Assembly: GCA_964035015.1 (NCBI GenBank)
Contig: OZ036007.1
Span: forward strand, 13,062,141-13,126,140
Direction of reading: 5' to 3'
DNA length: 64,000 nt
Origin: Corallium rubrum
Taxonomy: Eukaryota; Cnidaria; Anthozoa; Scleralcyonacea; Coralliidae
The notes under the pieces were generated by a model. The model was not told where the DNA came from, did not search any database, and saw nothing but the letters and a program-made list of their open reading frames with translations. Shown here one piece after another: positions 58,101 to 64,000 of this stretch (positions are counted from its first letter, which is position 1; every line of letters begins with the position of its first letter). The translations under genes were made by a program, and so were the position numbers.

Positions 58101-60020
58101 TGTTTGTAATCCATCATCACTTTGCAATATCAAAAAACAAGATTAAAATAAACAAACTAAAATAACCCAACAAGATGATATATCATTCTACAACACAAGG
58201 ATCATTAAGGATCTTTAAGGATCCTTAAAGATCCTTGCAAGATCCTTAAAGATCTTTGAGGATGCTTGAGGATTCTGGCACAGGATCTTTAAGGATCCTT
58301 GCAAGGATCCTTGTAGGATCCTCAAGGATCCTTGCAAGTATTTTGGTTATTACTTTGTGTTTCGCCCACGAATATGCATTAGGGTTAGGGTTAGAGTTAG
58401 GGTTAGGATTAGGGTTAGGGTTGGGGTTGGGGTAGAATTAGAATTGGGATTAGGATTAGGTTTGAGGATTAGGGTGTTTTCAGGGTCAGGGTCAGAGAAT
58501 AAAATATTTGTGTGCGAAACACAAAGTAAGCACCAGTATTTTCACCAGGGTGAGACTTGGGTGCATGGATATCTAAGGTTGCAAATTTATGATAATTGTG
58601 TATGAATCTTAACCATTGAGCTACAAGGTTGTAACCTTACATCATCTGAACCCCAATACATGTAGCTCAATGGTTAACCTGTTGCTACTAGGATGTTTGA
58701 GGGTTCTGTTGATGGGTAAAATTAATTACAAGTCTGCTGTTAGACAGAGTAAAACAATAAAGGGGCTGTTTTTAGCTCAGGCAGGAATGGGTTAATCACT
58801 TGTTAACCCAAGGGAGCATGCCAGACTGACCTGTGTTTCTTCTTCTTTGTTCAGAGTTCCTTCATTTATATTCAGCCATTTTGAATAATGTCAATGTGGT
58901 ATATATCAATAGCATATCACAGGCACGGGTTACCCATTAATTGCTGCCTTAAAGATGTTTGAGGGAAATTCTCCCTTTCACAAGCAAAATCATGCATTTA
59001 CTGTCAGTAGCATATTTAACAATAAAGGGGATGTTTTTGTCTGGCTCAGCAGGAATGGGTTAAATAGCAAAGCGCGCATTTACTATTTATATAGGCCAAA
59101 ACTCAGACAAACAAACCGAAATTGAATCTCAAGGGATTTCTAATGACTAATGAGCAATTTCCTTTTGTTGGAAATGCAAGAATAAATTACAAACATGAAT
59201 TTGACGTCATTACCATGCTTCGCTAATTTAAGCCATCTGCCTATCTAACCACTTATCAAAAATTCCCCCCTATTCAGCTTGTATTTTATGTTTCTAATAC
59301 ACCCCCTCCCATATTACCCTGGTTCCAGAGGCTCTTGAAGGGAAGTAAGGTAGAAAGGAAGAGCCTCTGGTCAAATCAGTTGAGAATGTATTTGAATCAG
59401 TTCAGAATTTGGACATTGCTTGTAGTAAGTATTAAATTGTTAAAACATGTCAAACTGGTTTGGGGAAATCCCAGCTAGCTATGCACTACCCTGGTTCTAG
59501 TGCGTAGACTGTGATTTTCTCAAACCAGTTTTATTAGTACAGTAATTCCCCAATCACAAGCAAGGTTCAAATGCTGAACCAATACAAGCGTGGAAGTGAG
59601 ATCTTCAACTGATTCGACCAGAGGCTCCTAGCTCACCTCCATTTCCACCTTGCTTCCCTTCAAGACCTAAGGGCCTCTGGAACCAGGGTACCCCCCAAAC
59701 CCTTTCACCAGCCCCATTCCCCTGACACAGTCAAGCAGCTGACTAGCTGAGCATACACTAATTATGTTGGACATCCGAAGCTGCAAAATTTTCTTATGAA
59801 AATAACAGATAATCCCACCCCTTTGCTGTTTACAGGATTCATTATGTGTTTTATTAATAAGCTTGCATGTACCTGGGAGAGCCTGGACGAATGAATAAAG
59901 ACTGTTGAAATTAGCTGACGATGAGATGACGGAGTCGATTGCTGCGATAAAAGGAACGCGGAGAAAAGGATCTACTTTCTTGACTATGTTAATAAAAGCA
60001 TCGCAAAGATTAAGCACCAT
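53952..60020 (-). CDS. RNF139/RNF145 (TRC8)-like membrane RING-H2 E3 ubiquitin ligase, three exons
   Basis: Exons 60020-59873, 56630-55431 and 54256-53952 encode about 550 aa. Both junctions are phase 1, with donors CTCCCAG|GTACAT and ATCGTAG|GTGAGG and acceptors ATGTACTGTAG and TTTCCTTTGGCAG. The start is in the context CAAAAATGG. The N-terminus (FINIVKKVDPFLRVPFIAAIDS) resembles the start of RNF145. Many hydrophobic segments follow (about 50-430). The end of exon 2 plus exon 3 match RNF145 closely in pattern (DDWVYYITSLTNTFEFLSAF; HTYYNLWLKARDAWKIFLSR; TKEELEGLQDLCPICF). The C3H2C3 RING-H2 lies at about 501-540 (CPICF, CGHYFHSNCLRKWLYIQ, CPLCHQ). The family acts in the ER membrane, ubiquitinating proteins of sterol metabolism and ERAD. 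No exact YLYF motif was seen. Confidence 0.85.
54536..54735. repeat. (TTTG)n microsatellite, ~200 bp
   Basis: About 50 copies of TTTG with two GTCCG variants at the right end. Confidence 0.97.
54945..55330. repeat. Compound pyrimidine microsatellite: TCTTC, TTTC, CCTT, CCCT
   Basis: A continuous homopyrimidine tract passing through (TCTTC)n to about 55070, (TTTC)n to about 55187, (CCTT)n to about 55228 and (CCCT)n to about 55328. Such a polypurine-polypyrimidine tract can form triplex (H-DNA). Confidence 0.97.
56781..56875. repeat. Short tandem repeat (GAGCACGGATGGCGTGTGCT)
   Basis: Three imperfect copies of a ~22-40 bp unit with GGCGTGTGC immediately before the 5S-like sequence. Confidence 0.6.
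56868..57180 (+). mobile_element. SINE-like sequence with 5S-rRNA-derived head
   Basis: The stretch at 56891-56960 reads GTTAAGCCCGGTTAGACGGG, then GTTAGTACTTGGATGGGTGA, then CTTTCTGGGAA. It matches the internal-promoter half of animal 5S rRNA (A box GTTAAGC; C box GGATGGGTGAC). The tail carries CTCCGAGGGTTTTTCGCCGG, GTTCTCCGGTTTTCCTCC and later unrelated sequence. A 5S head with an unrelated body is the layout of SINE3-type elements. It cannot be a functional 5S gene because the first ~30 nt and the last third do not match. Confidence 0.6.
57345..58340. repeat. AAGGATCC-rich minisatellite
   Basis: Irregular repeats of GATCCTTGCAAGGATCCT-type units in both orientations (GATCC and its complement give many short palindromes), interrupted by a 299-bp insertion at 57897-58195. 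It lies inside an intron. A small related tract is at 17030-17130. Confidence 0.85.
57897..58195. mobile_element. Candidate solo LTR, 299 bp
   Basis: Begins TGTTGGGGATTGCC and ends TTCTACAACA, giving TGTTG...CAACA termini, and is flanked on both sides by CAAG (57893-57896 and 58196-58199), a 4-bp target duplication. It interrupts an otherwise continuous GATCC repeat. The layout fits a Ty3/gypsy-type solo LTR; no internal region is present. It could instead be another element with the same end rule. Confidence 0.6.
58378..58450 (+). repeat. Interstitial telomeric (TTAGGG)n-like tract
   Basis: About 12 units of TTAGGG with variants (TTAGAG, TTAGGA, TTGGGG). It abuts the GATCC minisatellite and is degraded. 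The usual cnidarian telomere repeat is TTAGGG, so this is a likely interstitial remnant or double-strand-break repair product. Confidence 0.8.
58608..58675. repeat. Short hairpin TTAACCATTGAGCTACA
   Basis: 17-bp arms at 58608-58624 and 58659-58675, separated by 34 nt. The right arm with AGCTCAATGGTTA resembles a tRNA A box, but no tRNA structure follows. Confidence 0.5.
58740..59065. repeat. Two copies of an AACAATAAAGGGGMTGTTTTT repeat
   Basis: At 58752-58797 and 59020-59065 the tract AACAATAAAGGGG is followed by a TGTTTTT word and GCAGGAATGGGTTAA. Possibly halves of a short non-autonomous element distantly like the 28650-28862 MITEs. Confidence 0.5.
59315..59690. mobile_element. Foldback MITE, 376 bp
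   Basis: Ends read TACCCTGGTTCCAGAGGC and its complement GCCTCTGGAACCAGGGTA. Inverted repeats extend about 75 bp (left with GAAGGGAAGTAAGGTAGAAA, right with its diverged complement), and a second inverted pair (CAAACTGGTTTGG, CAAACCAGTTTT) lies inside. The element lies in intron 1 of the RING gene. Confidence 0.8.
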
Positions 60021-60560
60021 TTTTGCCTCAAAAATATAGGAGAGGCTTCGCTTTGCAGATTTTACACGTTTTAATACACAAAACTGCTCAAAAAGTGACC
60101 TTTGTGTCACTTCCGTTTCCTGCAGAGGAGGTTGGACAAGTCACGCAAAGCATCATGGTCCTAACGCTAAAATCGATTCATTTGCATCTGACCGCAGACG
60201 AGGAATGAACTCGCCCTTGTGAACTAGATGCACAAAAACTGTTGAAAACTCGTCACAGTTGATCCAGAATTTATAAATCTGATGGGCAGGAAAATATGAG
60301 AACCATCCGTGACGATCATAGACAATTAATATGATCAGATTGTGCTTTATTTGGCGTATATTCATGACAATGGCGGATGGGCATTCAAGATAGTTTTCAA
60401 GGACTGCTCAATCCTTCGGATTCGACGCATTTTACGTTACAAATAATGGAACAAATCAGAAATGAATTTAGATACTTACAATGAAGGATATTTGGTTGTG
60501 TGGTGCAACGTGTGATTCGTTACAACTGGAGAAAAGCGTGAGGTGAGATTTGAGAAATCA
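60021..60560 (-). promoter_or_regulatory. 5' flank / possible 5' UTR intron of the RNF139/145-like gene
   Basis: Upstream of the ATG on the minus strand is a possible acceptor CCTCCTCTGCAG near 60122. Further up is a strong donor-like CATT|GTAAGTAT near 60478. Together they could bound a 5' UTR intron. The promoter is not visible. Low confidence without transcript data. Confidence 0.3.
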
Positions 60561-63070
60561 ACATTATTTGTTGTTTAGTGGTTTATGATTTCCCTCTTCC
60601 TTCATACTTTAGCTTACTTGTATCCCAAATTTTATAAAATTGTGAAAGCTAGCCTAAAATTTATTATTCAATAACTATCTTGTATTTTTCTTTGTATTAA
60701 GGTGAATTCAAAATCCAAAGTCGATTTAATAATTGCCTCCAGGCTCCAGAATCTATTGATAAACTTGGTATATAACTGGTCAAATGTTCAAATATTGTTA
60801 TTTTATCAAATAAAGTGTATTTCCTGTATCCTAATAATATATGTAAATAAGGAACTTGAATAAAATTAAAATGTTGCTCAATATTGATCTTACATTTTTG
60901 CAGTCAAGCATACCCCCCCCCCCCCCCTGCCAAGAAAACATCAACTTTAGAGAGGGCATCAGGAAAGTGAATGGGTTAATCAAACTATAAGACAGACAAA
61001 GTCCAATAAATGAACTATAAGACAGACAAAGTCCAGCCCAAGGGTGTCTGTCTTAGACAGAGTTCACAGTCTGTCTATCAGTATGTACATGCAGTAGCAC
61101 TCAAAGGCAAAGGGATGAATAATATCCAGGCATTTAATTAGGCTTTGAGACACAACATTTGAATTGTACGCTATGTGAGATAATACCTCTGTTAAAATTT
61201 TATTAGTTATATCCACAATTATGCATTGTTATGATGTAATTATACAACTGATAACATGCAAAACATCAAACTACATATTTGAATGTTATTTGGCAAAAGA
61301 GAATCCATCAATTTATAATCATAAAAATCCTGTTCAGATCGGTGCTTGTGCCCAGGCAAGTTATTCCAACACTGACATCTGTACTGTATCTCTTCGCTTC
61401 CTGTAAAAAATAGGAAGTGAGATGGAATTATTAACCCTTTCATGTCTTAAAAGGTGACTGTACAGCCAATACCTAACTATTGTATTCACTTCATGGGTGT
61501 ACCCCCCCCCCCCCCCCCCCCCCACACACACACACTTGGCTAAAGTCCTATAATAAATATTTGTATACTAAAAAACAATACGAACAACAACAGATTAGCA
61601 AAAAAAAAAATTAATACTACAACTACAATATATTATTCACAATAACAATGACCAACAACAATAAACTACAAATAATTATCCACATATCAATTTTAATAAT
61701 CATATGCTGTCATGGAACACAATGTTAATTAATATATAAAAAAATATCTATACATATCAGGCCTGTATACATATATAGCAGATCTTTAGTACATTCTGTA
61801 ATAATATTTACAGAATATATGTAGGCCTGATATGTATACATTTTTTCCAGAATGGTGTTTTTATACAGCGAGGTCAAGCGTTTTGGACCATAAAAACAGA
61901 CAAATATCAATTTTACTCTTTAATAATTGTCCACTACTCATTCTACACTTACTCTAAAGAATAAAGCTCGAAATATTAAGAAACTTCCAAAATTCTTGAG
62001 AAAAAAACAAGCTTTAGTGGCGAAAGGCGTCAAAGGCCCTCTTAAATTTATTAGGCGCCATCTTAGCAAATGCCGAAATACCATGGTCGGTTCAAAGGCG
62101 AATATCTCGAAAACGGTTGAGAGGTCACCGGGGGTCGTCTGGATAGAATCCAAGATTAGACATTTGTTCAACTTATTACGCAAAAATTAGAGAATTCGAA
62201 CCGTTGGAATTCGAGATTTTTTGCTTTGAAGATTGTTGACAAACCGGAAGTCGGGTCTTCGCTTAGGGCGACACGACCTACATAAACCATCAAAATAAAG
62301 TAGAAAACTACATTTACCTTGCAAAATCCTGCAGATATGGATAGTCCAACAATATATCAAACGATATCGCTGCTTTTTTAAAGAAAAAAATGAATGACAA
62401 TAGCGTAATATTCGGTATTCTAAGTCCAATGCAAAATTTTCAGCCGATCAAACGATGAGAAAATAAGCCATTTCATTGGTCGAGATATTCACGTGGTACT
62501 TGTCCAACCACCTCTGCGTTTCCTGCTCGAAACTCGAGTAGACACTAAATACCATATCTCAAAATGCTTCCTCAAGGTCATTGTGGTCGGGGAGGCCCCC
62601 TTCCCACTTTCTTTCTTGGTTTTTTTGGGGGGGGGCAGGGGAAATTTTGAAAATCAAAAGTTTACTCTATTTTCTACTTTTTTTGAAATTATTAAAAGTT
62701 TTCTCAAACAATATTACAGTAGATTATAAAATGCAAAATGTAAGTATAATCTCATTTGGACCGAAATCACCTAATTTAGCTAAATATTTCTTAAAAACGG
62801 TGGTTAAAAAATGTGAATTTTAAAAAACCTTTATATTTTTTGGTCAAAAGTATCCTCAGAATGCAGGAAATTCCGCATTTCCGTTTAAGACTCCAAAGTT
62901 CAAAAAATTTTCATGGGAGCTGAGCATTTCCTGGACTCCCTTACATTTGTGTCGTCACTTTCTGGTAAAAAACGACCTTTCAAAAATCATGGTTGCGCCC
63001 TTGACACAGAACCTTTGGCTTTATACTGTATATGCATATAAGCATATTAATGTCAAATAAATATATCTTA
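60561..63070. other. Intergenic DNA without recognised genes
   Basis: Features are limited to homopolymer C runs (about 60910-60927 and 61502-61522, the latter followed by CACACA), a nested hairpin at 61747-61842 with TACATATCAGGCCTG pairing to CAGGCCTGATATGTA-like sequence, and a copy of the GCAGGAAAT repeat at 62850-62960. A basic 87-codon open frame at 61927-62190 (plus) has no recognisable domain. Confidence 0.45.
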
Positions 63071-63072
63071 CC

Positions 63073-63669
63073 TTACAGTCAAAATGGAAATACCCTTCCC
63101 ACTTCTGCTTCTGTAGTTTGTTGCAGTGTATAAATATTACTGTTAGTATTATATTTCTGTAGCTGCTACAACGTGAGAAAAATCTAGCGATAAAACTAGT
63201 CCTGCCGCTTATTCTTGATTTTTATCTGTTTGTTCGTATCGTCGATTTGGGAGAACTGAGCATTCGTTATATCATGATTCTCTCCATGAAATAGTTATAT
63301 CAAGTTCTCTCCATGAAAGCTAAATTTGACTTCTTAATTCATAGTTGTTCAATATACTTTTTCTCCCACAATACACAGATATGAAATTGTTTTGATTACT
63401 TTTCCTTATTTTCATCCTATTTTTTTATTTTTTCCCTATATTTTTGCCCGACTTAGGTTGAAAATTTGGCCGATTTACCAACATTTCCATTCGTCTAGGG
63501 AGGGGGGGGGGGGGACCTGCCCCCGGCCCCGCCTCGTACGCCTATGCTTGTTGTTCACATTTTTCGACAAAAAAATTTGCATACGCTTCAGCAGCGACTA
63601 CAGAAATACAGTAATACACAACAAATTACAGAAATAGACGTGGGAAGGTATTTCCATTTTGACTGTAAC
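63073..63669. mobile_element. MITE-like element with ~100-bp inverted ends
   Basis: The left end reads TTACAGTCAAAATGGAAATA and the right end is its complement finishing TTTTGACTGTAA at about 63669. Inverted similarity continues for about 100 bp (63073-63185 against 63570-63669) with moderate divergence. The centre is non-coding, with a G-rich run near 63500. Confidence 0.65.
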
Positions 63670-64000
63670 GTCTATAGAATGACAAAGTTTTGTTTAGTAA
63701 ATTTTAACTAGGGGCCTTAACAAAAAGTCTGTGTAGATTTCTAGTAGGCCCCTAGTGTAAATATTATACATTTATGTGTAGGTGAAAAATAAATAAATAA
63801 ATTAAAGTAGCTGGCTCTTATTTATAAAACGTGGGCCTGGTGATTATCGACTTTTGGAGTATGGTTTTGGGAATGTTTACGAAACCCGTCCCAGACTCCA
63901 GTTCTTTGGGTCTATTTGTTTTTTAATGACACTTCCTTCCAATCTGTTCATATCCGGCTTTTTAAATCAGTTTTTGTAGAAATTCTGGACGAGAATGCCT
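63670..64000. other. Window end, nothing recognised
   Basis: AT-rich DNA with no supported feature. Confidence 0.4.

Larger units (their letters stand above)
56631..59872 (-). other. Intron 1 of the RNF139/145-like gene
   Basis: An intron of 3.2 kb containing a SINE-like sequence, a GATCC minisatellite with an inserted solo LTR, a TTAGGG tract, two short repeat pieces and a foldback MITE. No coding exon recognised between 56631 and 59872. Confidence 0.7.

Noticed and set aside
58659-58700. tRNA-like A box (AGCTCAATGGTTA)
   Set aside because: No B box or cloverleaf follows; better explained as one arm of a short hairpin.
61927-62190. Basic 87-codon open frame
   Set aside because: No recognisable domain, repeats or conserved copy; could be chance.
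62290-62400. Possible short minus-strand exon ending TTTTGCAAG|GTAAATG
   Set aside because: The donor is plausible but there is no convincing partner exon, domain or acceptor.

Overview
The window looks like nuclear DNA of a cnidarian, probably an anthozoan. The signs are intron-containing animal genes, secreted PAN-EGF-fibrinogen-like proteins, TTAGGG-type interstitial repeats, a Penelope-like retroelement with hammerhead-ribozyme motifs, a BEL/Pao retrotransposon and a Polinton-like element. The sequence is AT-rich, full of repeats and sparse in genes. The taxon is an inference from gene and element types, not an identification.

Left part (1-14.3 kb): a plus-strand host gene with PAN, EGF and fibrinogen-like domains. 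Its promoter and a tiny first coding exon (ATG plus two bases) lie inside a ~2.5 kb tandem duplication, so there are two candidate first exons. The PAN exon is at 5827-6142 and the EGF/fibrinogen-like exon at 13499-14309. An in-frame stop and a frameshift suggest a pseudogene. Its 7.4 kb intron holds a MITE, TA microsatellites and a Penelope-like element (10251-12775). From 14.3 to 21 kb there is a 17-bp minisatellite, scattered repeat fragments and a LINE fragment.

Middle (21-33.6 kb): an apparently intact minus-strand paralogue with two exons (22946-23269 and 21220-22047; about 275+108 aa). Upstream of it lie a ~2.9 kb ACTAA-type pentamer satellite with a 950-bp higher-order duplication, then several decayed segmental duplications. 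Some of these encode PAN-like segments on the minus strand, so this is a broken-up tandem gene cluster.

Nested element complex (33.6-53.7 kb): two head-to-head copies of an older inverted-repeat DNA transposon received two later insertions. One is a whole-looking, young BEL/Pao element (33942-41155, apparently identical 344-bp LTRs, 5-bp target duplication). The other is a 10,984-bp Polinton-like element (41518-52501) that is almost entirely one palindrome: two near-identical ~5 kb arms around a ~0.9 kb array of 30-bp repeats, flanked by the 6-bp duplication GTTATG. Each arm carries an A32-like packaging ATPase with an N-terminal zinc finger, a Cys-rich protein and small zinc-finger/unknown ORFs. 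No polymerase, integrase or capsid gene was found. This is the most unusual object in the window.

Right part (53.9-64 kb): a three-exon minus-strand gene for an RNF139/RNF145 (TRC8)-type membrane RING-H2 E3 ubiquitin ligase, about 550 aa, with consistent splice phases. Its introns contain pyrimidine microsatellites, GATCC-rich minisatellite, a candidate solo LTR, a telomere-like tract, a 5S-rRNA-derived SINE-like sequence and a foldback MITE. The last 3.5 kb has no recognisable gene and holds a MITE-like inverted repeat. All homology statements come from reading motifs by eye; no searches were run.
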